NCBI RefSeq assembly: GCF_003324485.1 | Contig: NZ_QODK01000002.1 | Location: 744,001-808,000, forward strand | Length of the DNA stretch: 64,000 nucleotides | Direction of reading: 5' to 3' | Source of the DNA: Cohaesibacter intestini | Lineage (GTDB): Bacteria > Pseudomonadota > Alphaproteobacteria > Rhizobiales > Cohaesibacteraceae | Part shown: positions 38,242-46,922 of the stretch, piece by piece | How the letters are laid out: each line of letters begins with the position of its first letter | Position numbering within the stretch: position 1 is the stretch's first letter | Notes under the pieces: model-generated | Told to the model about the DNA's origin: nothing | Databases searched by the model: none | The model's input: the letters and a program-made list of their open reading frames with translations, nothing else | Made by a program: the position numbers and the translations under genes

Positions 38242-39090
38242 TTATTTGACTGCGCCCAAGGTCAGCCCTGCAATGAAGTGGCGCTGCATGGCAAAGAACA
38301 TCGCCACCGGCGGCAGAGCCGCGACAAGCGAGCCGGCACTCATCATATTGTAGGCCGCCCGATATTGGGCATTGAAGCTGGTAATCCCTGCGGTTACCGG
38401 CTGGCTATCCGGCCCTTGGGTCAGCACCACCGCCCAGAAATAATCATTCCAGATGAAGGTGAAGATCAGCACGGACAGGGCGGCAATGGCCGGTTTCATC
38501 AAAGGCAGCACCACATGCCAGAAAATCTGCAACTCGGTCACCCCTTCCACCCTTGCGGCCTCAATCAGCTCCTTGGGCAAGGCGCGAATGAAATTGCGCA
38601 TGAAGAGGGTGCAAAAGCCGGTCTGGAAGGCAATGTGGAACAAGACAAGCCCGGTCTTGGTGTCATAGAGCCCCATATCGAGCGTCAATTCGCGCACCGG
38701 CACCATCAGGATCTGGAATGGCACGAAATTGCCAGCCACAAACATGAAGAAGACCCACATATTGCCCTTGAAGCGATAGATGCCCAGCGCAAAACCCGTC
38801 ATACAGGACAAAGCCACCGCCCCGATCACCGTCGGCACCGTGATGAAGACCGAGTTAAACAGGTAGCGTGGCATGTCGGAGGCGGTGAAGACCTTCCAAT
38901 AATTGCCCAATCCGTCCGTGCTCGATGGCAAGCCCCAATAGTTAGCTTGCGCAAAATCCACGTCAGGTTTGATCGAGAACAGCGCAACCGCCAGCAAGGG
39001 AGCAAGCCACATCAACAGGGCAATCGGCAACAAACCCTGATAGGACAGGGCATAGGCGCGGGACTTCTTTTCTACCGGTGTCGGAAACAT
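38242..39090 (-). CDS. ABC sugar transporter permease (MalG/UgpE type)
   Basis: 282 residues with six predicted membrane helices; the first covers ALSYQGLLPIALLMWLAPLLAVALFSI. The cytoplasmic EAA loop reads EAARVEGVTELQIFWHVVLPLMKPAI near residues 183-208, which contacts the ATPase. It belongs to the CUT1 (oligosaccharide) importer family. The start codon shares one base with the stop of the partner permease (TAATG at 39088-39092). The substrate is probably an alpha- or beta-galactoside given the GH36 and GH42 genes downstream. Confidence 0.95.
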   Translation of the reverse strand: MFPTPVEKKSRAYALSYQGLLPIALLMWLAPLLAVALFSIKPDVDFAQANYWGLPSSTDGLGNYWKVFTASDMPRYLFNSVFITVPTVIGAVALSCMTGFALGIYRFKGNMWVFFMFVAGNFVPFQILMVPVRELTLDMGLYDTKTGLVLFHIAFQTGFCTLFMRNFIRALPKELIEAARVEGVTELQIFWHVVLPLMKPAIAALSVLIFTFIWNDYFWAVVLTQGPDSQPVTAGITSFNAQYRAAYNMMSAGSLVAALPPVAMFFAMQRHFIAGLTLGAVK

Positions 39091-40010
39091 TACGCCCCCC
39101 TCTCGTCACGTGCCATTTTCCAAAGGAAGAAGGAAATATAAACCAGCATGATCAGGAACAGCACCACGGCAATCGCCGCGCCATATCCCATCCGGAAGCC
39201 ATATTCCGACAAGGCCACTTCAAACATATAGAAGGCCAGCACCCGGCTTTCGCCAAACGGGCCGCCATTGGTCATCACCGAAATCAGGTCAAAGCTGCGC
39301 AAGGCCCCGATTATCGTCACCACGAAGGCAATGAAGGTTGCGGGACGCAATTGCGGCAGGATGATATACCAGAGCATTTTCCCGCCCTTGGCCCCGTCGA
39401 GCCGTCCTGCTTCGATCTGCTCTGGATCCACGGCATTCAGGCCTGTGAGATAAAGGATCATGCAATAGGCCGTCTGCGGCCATAGCCCCGCAGCAATGAT
39501 GCCATAGGTTACATAGCGCTCATCCCCCAGCACGTTGATGGGGTCAAACCCGAAGAAACCAAGCATTTCATTCAACAGACCGAAGGTCGGGTCATAAAAC
39601 CAGCTGAAAACCAGCCCGACCACCACCTGCGAGATCACGAAGGGGAAGAAAAACAGCGACTTGTACAGCCGGATACCAACGACCGTCTGATTGAGAAACA
39701 AGGCAATGAACAGACCGGCAGGGATGGCCAGCAAATAGAGCAGCAACCAAATCAGGTTGTTGCGTAAGGAGACATAGAAGGCATCATCCCAGTAAAGCTC
39801 TTCGTAATTGTAGAAACCGACAAAGGTCCGCTCTCCCAGTCCATCCCATTCATAGAAGGACAGGTTGAAGGACTGAAAAATCGGAAAGATCACATAAAAA
39901 AGGAAAAACAGCACACCGGGCAACAACAGCAACAGCGGGGTCATGCTTTGTTGATTGCGATGCCACCAGCCGGATTTGGCGGTTGCATAGTCTGCAGGCA
40001 CGGAAGTCAT
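39090..40010 (-). CDS. ABC sugar transporter permease (MalF/UgpA type)
   Basis: 306 residues with six membrane helices, the first being MTPLLLLLPGVLFFLFYVIFPIF. The EAA loop is EQIEAGRLDGAKGGKMLWYIILPQLRPATFI near residues 200-230. It pairs with the following MalG-type permease. It lies 217 bp downstream of the solute-binding protein gene; stable hairpins in that gap probably set a lower level for the membrane subunits than for the binding protein. Confidence 0.95.
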   Translation of the reverse strand: MTSVPADYATAKSGWWHRNQQSMTPLLLLLPGVLFFLFYVIFPIFQSFNLSFYEWDGLGERTFVGFYNYEELYWDDAFYVSLRNNLIWLLLYLLAIPAGLFIALFLNQTVVGIRLYKSLFFFPFVISQVVVGLVFSWFYDPTFGLLNEMLGFFGFDPINVLGDERYVTYGIIAAGLWPQTAYCMILYLTGLNAVDPEQIEAGRLDGAKGGKMLWYIILPQLRPATFIAFVVTIIGALRSFDLISVMTNGGPFGESRVLAFYMFEVALSEYGFRMGYGAAIAVVLFLIMLVYISFFLWKMARDERGA

Positions 40011-40156
40011 CAGCGATCCTTTCCATGATGCGGCCAGACGAGGCCGTCAGATGAGCAGTCTGACGGGGCATTCAGACGTCGGGAACAATGAGACGGACAG
40101 CAAACCGGACTGGAATGACAGCATCGGTGCGCCGGGTATACGCAATCCGACCACAC

Positions 40157-40189
40157 CACCCGGCCACGACCCAAAGGTCGGACCGGGTG
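40157..40189 (-). other. mRNA hairpin between binding-protein and permease genes
   Basis: CACCCGG...CCGGGTG (40157-40189) with an inner CGACC/GGTCG stem and CAAA loop. A second dyad, CCGTCAGA-N7-TCTGACGG, lies at about 40044-40066. Neither has a T-run. Such structures often protect the mRNA of the abundant binding protein, as between malE and malF. Confidence 0.6.
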
Positions 40190-40227
40190 ACAGGGTTGTC
40201 ATCTCAGTGGTTTTGCATGGCTACAAT

Positions 40228-41475
40228 TTACTTGTAGATACGCTTGCGAGCGCGTTCGAGCTGATTGAGGATACGATCCAGCTGGTCTGGCTTGACCATG
40301 AATTTCTGGAAACCATCCATCGCAACCTTGGCCATTTCAGCCGGAGCATCACGGTCGAAGAACTGCGCCACACCATCAGCCGCATTCAGCATCGGTGAGC
40401 CTTCCTGAAGGAACTTGTCGTCGGCCACCGAGCTGTCGGCATTGACCGGCAACTGGCCCAGCTGCTTGTTGATGATGGTCTGGTTTTCAGCATCGGCCAC
40501 ATAGCGCAGGAAAGCCCGGGCATTGTCCTTATTCTTGGCCTGCGCCGGAATATGGAAGGTATCCATTGGCGCATCTTCACCGTCGCTGACGCCTTCGGTG
40601 ATCACCGGGAACTTGTAGAAATCGAGCTTGCTGTCATCAAGACCAGCTTCACGCAAAGGTGCCACGGCGAAGTTGCCCATCAGATAGGCCGCCGCTTCCC
40701 CTTTGACCATGAAGGGCAATGCCTCCTGCCAGCTGTAAGAGGTGTGATTGTCGACATAGGCGCCCATGTCGATCAGCTCGCGCCAATTGGCGAATGTCGC
40801 TTTCACCCGATCATCGGTCCACGGCACATTGCCCTGCAGCAGGTCGATATGGAATTCGAAGCCGTTGGTGCGCATGTTGAGATAGTCGAACCAGCCCGCA
40901 GCAGTCCAAAGGAACTTGGTACCGATCGTGAAGCATTTACGGCCACTATCGAGAATTTTCTGGCAGTTGGACTTCATGTCGGCAAAGGTTTTTGGCTCGC
41001 TCAGACCCAGTTCCTTGTAGATGTCCTGACGATAATAGATGCCCCACTGATAGAAGGAATAAGGCACGCCCCACTGCTTGCCATCAAGGGTCAGAGCGGC
41101 TTTGGAAGGGGCCAGTTTGGTGGCAAACAGATCTTCTTTCCAAAGATCGGACACATCATCAAACAGCCCCGCATCCACATAAGGCTTCATCCGGTTGGCG
41201 GCATACCATGTGGCAACGTCCGGCGCATTGGCGGTCAGGAAGTTGCGGATCTGGGTTTTGTAGGCTTCGCGATCAATGATCGTGGTTTCGATCTGCAAAT
41301 CCGGATTCTTGGCCTGGAAGCGCGCAATCATGTCTTCCATGGTCGCCCGCGGCGCCGGGTTTGACGTATCGAGAAAGATCTTCAAATCCCCCGTAAGACC
41401 TTCCGCCATCGCTGGCACCGCAATCATCGCAGTTGTGGCAAGAGCTGCCAAAGTTGTCTTGAGCATGGAACGCAT
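40228..41475 (-). CDS. ABC transporter extracellular solute-binding protein, family 1
   Basis: 415 residues from ATG 41475, with GGGAGGAC five bases upstream. Signal peptide MRSMLKTTLAALATTAMIAVPAMA, likely cut after residue 24. The mature protein is a two-lobed sugar-binding protein (LKIFLDTSNPAPRATMEDMIARFQ, WYAANRMKPYVDAGLFDDVSD, WGVPYSFYQWGIYYR). It captures the oligosaccharide in the periplasm for the CUT1 permeases. It is the first gene of the galactoside operon, and a palindrome in its leader (41492-41508) suits control by the divergent IclR protein. Confidence 0.95.
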   Translation of the reverse strand: MRSMLKTTLAALATTAMIAVPAMAEGLTGDLKIFLDTSNPAPRATMEDMIARFQAKNPDLQIETTIIDREAYKTQIRNFLTANAPDVATWYAANRMKPYVDAGLFDDVSDLWKEDLFATKLAPSKAALTLDGKQWGVPYSFYQWGIYYRQDIYKELGLSEPKTFADMKSNCQKILDSGRKCFTIGTKFLWTAAGWFDYLNMRTNGFEFHIDLLQGNVPWTDDRVKATFANWRELIDMGAYVDNHTSYSWQEALPFMVKGEAAAYLMGNFAVAPLREAGLDDSKLDFYKFPVITEGVSDGEDAPMDTFHIPAQAKNKDNARAFLRYVADAENQTIINKQLGQLPVNADSSVADDKFLQEGSPMLNAADGVAQFFDRDAPAEMAKVAMDGFQKFMVKPDQLDRILNQLERARKRIYK

Positions 41476-41491
41476 TTTGTCCTCCCTATGG

Positions 41492-41508
41492 GTTCCAACT
41501 ATTGAAAC
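41492..41508. promoter_or_regulatory. Candidate IclR operator in the galactoside divergent region
   Basis: GTTCCAACTATTGAAAC is a 17-bp near-perfect palindrome (arms GTTCCAA and TTGAAAC, one mismatch). It lies 16 bp upstream of the binding-protein start codon, where a bound repressor would block transcription. Confidence 0.5.
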
Positions 41509-41526
41509 TTGGTTTTACATATTGCA

Positions 41527-41557
41527 ATCATAACGCCAAACGGCTACACCTTGTCAA
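41527..41557 (-). promoter_or_regulatory. Candidate promoter of the galactoside operon
   Basis: Minus strand: TTGACA (41557-41552) and TATGAT (41532-41527) match the sigma-70 hexamers, but the 19-bp spacer is long. A start near 41520 would put the palindrome at about +12 to +28. Confidence 0.4.
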
Positions 41558-41691
41558 CAGCAACAATTAAAAAGACACCGGTTTCGGGCCGCTCTACCTG
41601 TCCGCTAGCGCCAGCTACAAGCAGGCACGACAGGCTGTGTTTGCGGGCAGATATCAAGGCAAGCTGGCCGGTGAAAGCTGGGAGACATGAG

Positions 41692-42501
41692 ATGGCTGTG
41701 ATGGATGAAAAAAGGTCCGCCACCCCGGTCAAGACCGCTGATGGCACAGTCGGCAAAGCCCTTGATGTGCTCGATCAGGTGGCAGGCTTTGGCCGTCCGG
41801 TTCGCTTTGCCGAACTGCTCGAAGGCAGTCGCTATCCCAAAGCCACCCTTTATCGCTTTGTGCAAACCCTGACCAATCAGAACATGCTGAGCTATGACCC
41901 GGAGCGCCAGACATATAGCCCCGGCTTTCGGCTGGTGCGTTTGGCTCATGCCGCGTGGCGCCAGACATCGCTGGCACCGATCGCCCGCCCCTATCTCGAC
42001 CAGCTCAGCCTCGACATCGGCGAAACCGTGCATCTGGCACAGCTGGATTCCGGTCATGTGCTCTATGTCGACAAGCGCAACGCCCGACAGCCCATCGCCA
42101 TGTATAGTCAAGCGGGCAAAATCGGCCCGGCCTACTGCACCGGTGTCGGTAAAGCGATGTTGGCCTATCTGCACGAACCGCAATTGTCGACAGTCCTCTC
42201 GCAGCAGAGTTTCCATGTCTTCACACCGCACACCTTGCGCGATATTGACAGCCTGAAGGCTGAACTGGTCGAAATCCGCACAGCGGGCCATGCCTTTGAC
42301 CGCGAAGAGCATGAGCCAACCATCATTTGCGTCGCCGTGCCGATCATCACCAATCAAGACAATGTGCTGGGCGCTCTGTCGGTAACAAGCTCCACCCAGC
42401 GTTCGAGCCTGGAGGCGCTCGAGTTGCTGGCACCGCGCTTGAAACGAACAGCCAAGACCATCGCCGAAGAAGCCACCAACTGGCATTTTCCCGACGCTTG
42501 A
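41692..42501 (+). CDS. IclR-family transcriptional regulator of the galactoside operon
   Basis: 269 residues from ATG 41692 with GGGAG upstream; an in-frame extension to 41509 would run across the promoter region and is unlikely. Winged HTH in residues 15-75 (VGKALDVLDQVAGFGRPVRFAELLEGSRYPKATLYRFVQTL), then the GAF-like effector domain (GETVHLAQLDSGHVLYVDKR, YCTGVGKAMLAYL). It is divergent from the binding-protein gene and upstream of the ABC ATPase gene, so it probably senses a sugar or sugar acid and controls both sides. Confidence 0.92.
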   Translation: MAVMDEKRSATPVKTADGTVGKALDVLDQVAGFGRPVRFAELLEGSRYPKATLYRFVQTLTNQNMLSYDPERQTYSPGFRLVRLAHAAWRQTSLAPIARPYLDQLSLDIGETVHLAQLDSGHVLYVDKRNARQPIAMYSQAGKIGPAYCTGVGKAMLAYLHEPQLSTVLSQQSFHVFTPHTLRDIDSLKAELVEIRTAGHAFDREEHEPTIICVAVPIITNQDNVLGALSVTSSTQRSSLEALELLAPRLKRTAKTIAEEATNWHFPDA

Positions 42502-42580
42502 CGCCCGACACGGCTCCAAGGCAGGAAGGCACTAAAACAATCGCAGCTCTCATCCGGGCTGATCAGGAGGAAACAACACC

Positions 42581-43642
42581 ATGTCAGGACTGAAGCTCCG
42601 CAACACCGTCAAGAAATTCACGCAGGTTCAAGTCATCCATGGCGTCGACCTCGACATTGCTGACGGGGAATTCTGTGTCTTTGTCGGGCCATCGGGTTGC
42701 GGCAAGTCGACACTTCTGCGGATGATTGCCGGTCTGGAGGAGACCACAGAAGGCACCATCCATATCGGCGAACGCGACGTCACCAAAATGGACCCTGCCG
42801 AGCGTGGTGTCGCCATGGTGTTTCAGACCTATGCCCTTTACCCGCATATGACGGTTGCGGAAAATATGGGTTTTGGTCTCAAAATGAATGGCTTTCCGAA
42901 GGAGGAGATCAACGCCAAGGTGACCGAAGCCTCGCGCATTCTCCGGTTGGATGACTATCTCAAGCGCAAACCCAAGGCCCTGTCCGGCGGCCAGCGCCAG
43001 CGTGTCGCCATTGGCCGGGCCATCGTCCGCGGGCCAGAAGTCTTCCTGTTTGACGAACCCCTGTCCAACCTCGACGCCGAATTGCGCGTCGAAATGCGTG
43101 TCGAGATCGCCCGCCTGCACAAGGAAATCGGCGCGACCATGATCTATGTGACCCATGATCAGGTCGAAGCCATGACCCTGGCCGACAAGATCGTCGTGCT
43201 GCGCGCTGGCAAAATCGAACAGGTCGGTGCGCCGATGGATCTTTACCGCGATCCTGACAATCGCTTTGTTGCGGGCTTCATTGGCTCACCTTCGATGAAT
43301 TTCTGCGCGGGCACCTTTGCGGCTGGCGGCATCCGGGTGGAAGGCTTCGGCATCGACCATCTGGCGCCACCATCCAGCCTGACCGATGCCCAGAAAGACG
43401 TAATCGTTGGCGTTCGCCCCCAGCATATCAAGATCGATCCATCAGGCAGCACCCATATGGTCGAACATTCCGAATCTCTTGGTGGCGTGTCCTATGTCTA
43501 TTTGCGCGCCGACAATGGCGAGCGGATCACCGTCGAAGCCGGAGAAGAAGCACCAGCCAAGAATGGCGACCGTGTCGGCCTCGCCATCGAAATCGATCGT
43601 GCCATGGTGTTTGATGCCGCCACCGAGGCCCGCATACGCTAG
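42581..43642 (+). CDS. ABC sugar transporter ATPase (UgpC/MsmK type)
   Basis: 353 residues. Walker A GPSGCGKST at 36-44, Q-loop FQTYALYPHMT, signature ALSGGQRQRVAIGRA, Walker B VFLFDEPLSNLDAELR and H-loop YVTHDQVEA, followed by the MalK-like OB domain from about residue 240 (GVRPQHIKID). It powers CUT1 importers. The minus-strand operon encodes no ATPase of its own, so this gene, 79 bp after the IclR gene, most likely supplies it. AGGAGGAAACAACACC precedes the start. Confidence 0.95.
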   Translation: MSGLKLRNTVKKFTQVQVIHGVDLDIADGEFCVFVGPSGCGKSTLLRMIAGLEETTEGTIHIGERDVTKMDPAERGVAMVFQTYALYPHMTVAENMGFGLKMNGFPKEEINAKVTEASRILRLDDYLKRKPKALSGGQRQRVAIGRAIVRGPEVFLFDEPLSNLDAELRVEMRVEIARLHKEIGATMIYVTHDQVEAMTLADKIVVLRAGKIEQVGAPMDLYRDPDNRFVAGFIGSPSMNFCAGTFAAGGIRVEGFGIDHLAPPSSLTDAQKDVIVGVRPQHIKIDPSGSTHMVEHSESLGGVSYVYLRADNGERITVEAGEEAPAKNGDRVGLAIEIDRAMVFDAATEARIR

Positions 43643-43662
43643 CAACCTCACAGATCCAACCC

Positions 43663-43690
43663 AAAAAGGCTGGCACCCGCCAGCCTTTTT
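43663..43690. terminator. Bidirectional terminator between ABC ATPase and acyl-CoA synthetase genes
   Basis: AAAAAGGCTGG-CACCCG-CCAGCCTTTTT, a perfect 11-bp stem with A- and T-runs between convergent genes. Confidence 0.92.
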
Positions 43691-43703
43691 CATTGCGTCT
43701 TTC

Positions 43704-45392
43704 TCAGACCTTAGCTTCTTGCTCCGCCTTGGCTTCGGCTTCTGCCATTGCCCTCAGGCTTGCACGGATGATCTTGCCGCTGGTGGTCATCGGCATTTCT
43801 TCGATGAAGCGCACCACACGCGGATATTCATGCGCTGCCAACCGATGTTTGACAAATTGGGCGATCTCGTCGGCCAAATCATCGCTCGGCTCATAGTTGT
43901 CTGACAGCAGGATATAGGCGGCAACAACGCTGTTGCGCATCGGGTCGGGCTTGGCGACGACACCTGCCATCTGCACCGCAGGATGCTGCAACAGACAGTC
44001 TTCCACCTCGACAGGACCGATCCGATAGCCAGCCGAGCCGATGACATCGTCATCCCGGCCAACAAACTGGATATAACCCTCGTCATCCTTGAGGCCCTGA
44101 TCCCCGGTCAACAGCCAGCGCTTGCCCCTTGGGCCATCGAGATATTTCTCGGCCGTGGCATCCGGACGGTTCCAATAGCGCAAGAACATCACCGGATCCG
44201 GCGACAAAACGGCAATCGCCCCCTGCTCACCGGCTGGCATCACGTCGCCGGTCTGGTCATCAATCACCTCGACCACATGCCCCGGCACCGCCTTGCCAAT
44301 GAAGCCGGTCTTGTTCACCCCCAAAGACGAGCAAGAAGACAGCACCACGTTGCATTCGGTCTGGCCATAAAATTCGTTGATCGTGACGCCCAGAACCTCA
44401 CGGCCCCAATCGAGCAATTCATGCCCCAGCGCTTCGCCACCACTGCCCACCGAGCGCATCCGTACAGTCGGTCGTTTGGCCTCGGGCACCTGCCGCATCA
44501 GCTTGAGCGCCGTCGGCGGCAGGAAGGCATTGCGGATGCCTTGCTTATGGATGAAATCAAAAGCCCACTCGCCAGTGAATTTCTCCACCCGCCCCGCGAC
44601 CACAGGCAAACCCAGATGCAAAGCCGGCATCAAGACATCCATCAAGCCGCCAATCCACGCCCAGTCCGCCGGTGTCCAGACCTTGTCTCCCGGAAGGGGA
44701 AGAAAATCATGATGCATTTCCACCCCCGGCAAATGGCCAAGCAGCACACGATGCCCATGCAAGGCTCCTTTGGGCAGCCCGGTTGTCCCGGACGTATAAA
44801 TCAACAAAGCCGGATCATCGGCACGGGTAACGACCGGTTCAAAGACCGGGCTTTCCTGCTGGATTTCAACATGGAACCCAAAGGCACCAATATCGATCCC
44901 GTCAATCGAGAGCACCAGCGCCAACTCGGGCAAATCATTGCGCAGCGAAGCGATCTTGCGCGCCCCTTCCCGGTTGGTGATCACAGCGCGCGCGCCGGAA
45001 TCCTTTAGCCGATGCACCAGCGCTTCTTCGCCAAACAACGAGAAAAGAGGCAGCGACACGCAGCCCATTTTCCACGCCGCGATATGCGCAACGGCAGTCT
45101 CAAGGCATTGAGGCAGCAGAACACCAATCCGGTCGCCCACATCGCCGGGGCGCTCCATACCGCGAATACCATGATGCTTCAGGCGATTGGCAAGACGGTT
45201 TGACATATCCCGCATCGCCCCAAAACTGAGATCCCGGCTCAGTTTCTTTTCAGAGACTTCGTGGATGGCCAAACGGTCAGGGTCTGATTGCGCCCACTTG
45301 TCGCAAACATCGACCCCCATATTATAGATGTCAGGAATGTCCCACCGGAATGCCTGATAGGTATCCCGGTAGCTGTCTTTCTTTTCCAGCAT
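43704..45392 (-). CDS. AMP-forming acyl-CoA synthetase
   Basis: 562 residues of the ANL superfamily. The P-loop reads LLIYTSGTTGLPKGALHGH near residue 200; later blocks are GGEALGHELLDWG, INEFYGQTECN (A5), WLLTGDQGLKDDEGYIQFVGRDDDVI (A7-A8) and the C-terminal TTSGKIIRASLR with the catalytic Lys. The sequence is closest in feel to acetate/medium-chain acyl-CoA synthetases of about 550 residues. It activates a carboxylic acid through an acyl-AMP. The exact chain length cannot be read from sequence. It stands alone, with a GGAGG before ATG 45392. Confidence 0.9.
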   Translation of the reverse strand: MLEKKDSYRDTYQAFRWDIPDIYNMGVDVCDKWAQSDPDRLAIHEVSEKKLSRDLSFGAMRDMSNRLANRLKHHGIRGMERPGDVGDRIGVLLPQCLETAVAHIAAWKMGCVSLPLFSLFGEEALVHRLKDSGARAVITNREGARKIASLRNDLPELALVLSIDGIDIGAFGFHVEIQQESPVFEPVVTRADDPALLIYTSGTTGLPKGALHGHRVLLGHLPGVEMHHDFLPLPGDKVWTPADWAWIGGLMDVLMPALHLGLPVVAGRVEKFTGEWAFDFIHKQGIRNAFLPPTALKLMRQVPEAKRPTVRMRSVGSGGEALGHELLDWGREVLGVTINEFYGQTECNVVLSSCSSLGVNKTGFIGKAVPGHVVEVIDDQTGDVMPAGEQGAIAVLSPDPVMFLRYWNRPDATAEKYLDGPRGKRWLLTGDQGLKDDEGYIQFVGRDDDVIGSAGYRIGPVEVEDCLLQHPAVQMAGVVAKPDPMRNSVVAAYILLSDNYEPSDDLADEIAQFVKHRLAAHEYPRVVRFIEEMPMTTSGKIIRASLRAMAEAEAKAEQEAKV

Positions 45393-45461
45393 AGTGTCCT
45401 CCCCGCTGGCACTGGTCTGATTGCCGCTATGGCCAGCTTTGGAAGATCACCCTAACCCGCT

Positions 45462-46922
45462 TCACCTCTGAGAAGAAAGCACTTCTTCAGGACTAGTCTC
45501 GCCGAGTGCTTGAAAGGCCAAGAGGGCCGCCTCGCGGCTCTGTTTCAAATCGACGATGGGCATCGGATAAGTCTTGCCAAGCGAAACGCCTGCCTCCTTC
45601 AAAACCAGCAAAGGTGCGTCCCAAGGTTTGAACAGGAATTTGTCGGGCAGATCGGCCAGTTCAGGCACATAGTGGCGGGTATAGTCCCCCGCCTTGTCAA
45701 ACTTCTCCCCTTGCAGGACCGGATTGAACACCCGGAAATAGGGCGCGGCGTCTGCCCCGCAGCCGGAAATCCACTGCCAACTGGCGCTGTTGTTGGCCAG
45801 ATCCGCGTCCAGCAGACAATCCCAGAACCATGCTTCCCCCAACCGCCAGTCAAGCCGCAGATTCTTGACCAGAAACGAGCCAACAATCATCCGCACCCGA
45901 TTGTGCATATAGCCTGTGCGCCACAGCTCGCGCATGCCCGCATCGACAATCGGAATGCCCGTCTGCCCCTGTTGCCAGGCAGTCAGCCAGCCCGGCGCAT
46001 CGACCCAGTCAAAGGCCTTGTATTTTTCTTGCAAAGGCTGATGGGGCAGATCTGGATTGTGAAACAGCAGATGATAGGAAAATTCCCGCCAAGCCAGCTC
46101 GCTACGGAAATGATCAAGGTCATTTGACGGCGCATCATCGCCCACATCACTGGCCGCATGCCAAATCTGGTTTGGTGAAATCTGGCCATTCGCCAGATAG
46201 GGTGAAAGCCGGGAAACATGGCGTTTGGCCGGGAAATTCCGCCCTTCCTTATAGCCTTTGAGGCCGCCGGAGAGAAAGGTCTCCAACACATCCAGAGCGC
46301 CCGCCTCGCTCACATCCCAAAGGCTATCCATCTCTTTGTGCCAAGGGATGGACGGCATCAGCCCAAGCGTGTCAAGAGCCACAGCCCCGTCGTCAGCCTT
46401 TGCCGCGCAATAGTCGATCCCTTCGGGTGCAGCAATCGGCTCTGGCGGTGGTGGTGCTTGCAGGCAGCCCTTGCGGAAGAAGGGCGTAAAGACCCGGTAT
46501 GGCGTCTTGTCTGCTTTGCTGATGGTCCATGGCTCCCAAAGAAGCGACCCATTCAGCCGCAGATTCTCGCAACCCATGGATTTGAGTTGCTCGGCAATCG
46601 CCTTATCGCGCTTGATCCGCCAAGGTTCATAACAGCGGGTCCAGCTGACGCATTTGGCCCCATAAAGCGCGGCCAGACGCGGCACGATCTCCTCCGCCTT
46701 GCCGCGATAGAGCCGTAAATGGCCATGAAGCTGGCGATTGAGGTCTTCCAGCGATTTGTGCAGCCACCAGCGCCGCGCGCCGCCCACGCTGTGGTCACCC
46801 GCCGCCTCATCATCGAGAATAAAGATTGGCAGCAAAGCCCCCGCTTCGACGGCCTTGGTCAAAGCAGGATTGTCACCAAGGCGCAAATCCTGCCGGAACC
46901 AGTGAATGGCGATCTCTGTCAT
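45462..46922 (-). CDS. phr: Class I deoxyribodipyrimidine photolyase
   Basis: 486 residues from ATG 46922 (MTEIAIHWFRQDLRLGDN). N-terminal alpha/beta antenna-binding domain to about 130, then the helical FAD domain with FRSELAWREFSYHLLFH, WRTGYMHNRVRMIVGSFLVKNLRLDWR and the ASWQWISGCGADAAPYFRVFNP flavin pocket. It repairs UV pyrimidine dimers with blue light. It is the last gene of the rpoE-chrR-SDR-phr operon (ATGA overlap with the SDR). In Rhodobacter sphaeroides a photolyase gene is a known RpoE target, which fits this linkage. Confidence 0.95.
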   Translation of the reverse strand: MTEIAIHWFRQDLRLGDNPALTKAVEAGALLPIFILDDEAAGDHSVGGARRWWLHKSLEDLNRQLHGHLRLYRGKAEEIVPRLAALYGAKCVSWTRCYEPWRIKRDKAIAEQLKSMGCENLRLNGSLLWEPWTISKADKTPYRVFTPFFRKGCLQAPPPPEPIAAPEGIDYCAAKADDGAVALDTLGLMPSIPWHKEMDSLWDVSEAGALDVLETFLSGGLKGYKEGRNFPAKRHVSRLSPYLANGQISPNQIWHAASDVGDDAPSNDLDHFRSELAWREFSYHLLFHNPDLPHQPLQEKYKAFDWVDAPGWLTAWQQGQTGIPIVDAGMRELWRTGYMHNRVRMIVGSFLVKNLRLDWRLGEAWFWDCLLDADLANNSASWQWISGCGADAAPYFRVFNPVLQGEKFDKAGDYTRHYVPELADLPDKFLFKPWDAPLLVLKEAGVSLGKTYPMPIVDLKQSREAALLAFQALGETSPEEVLSSQR

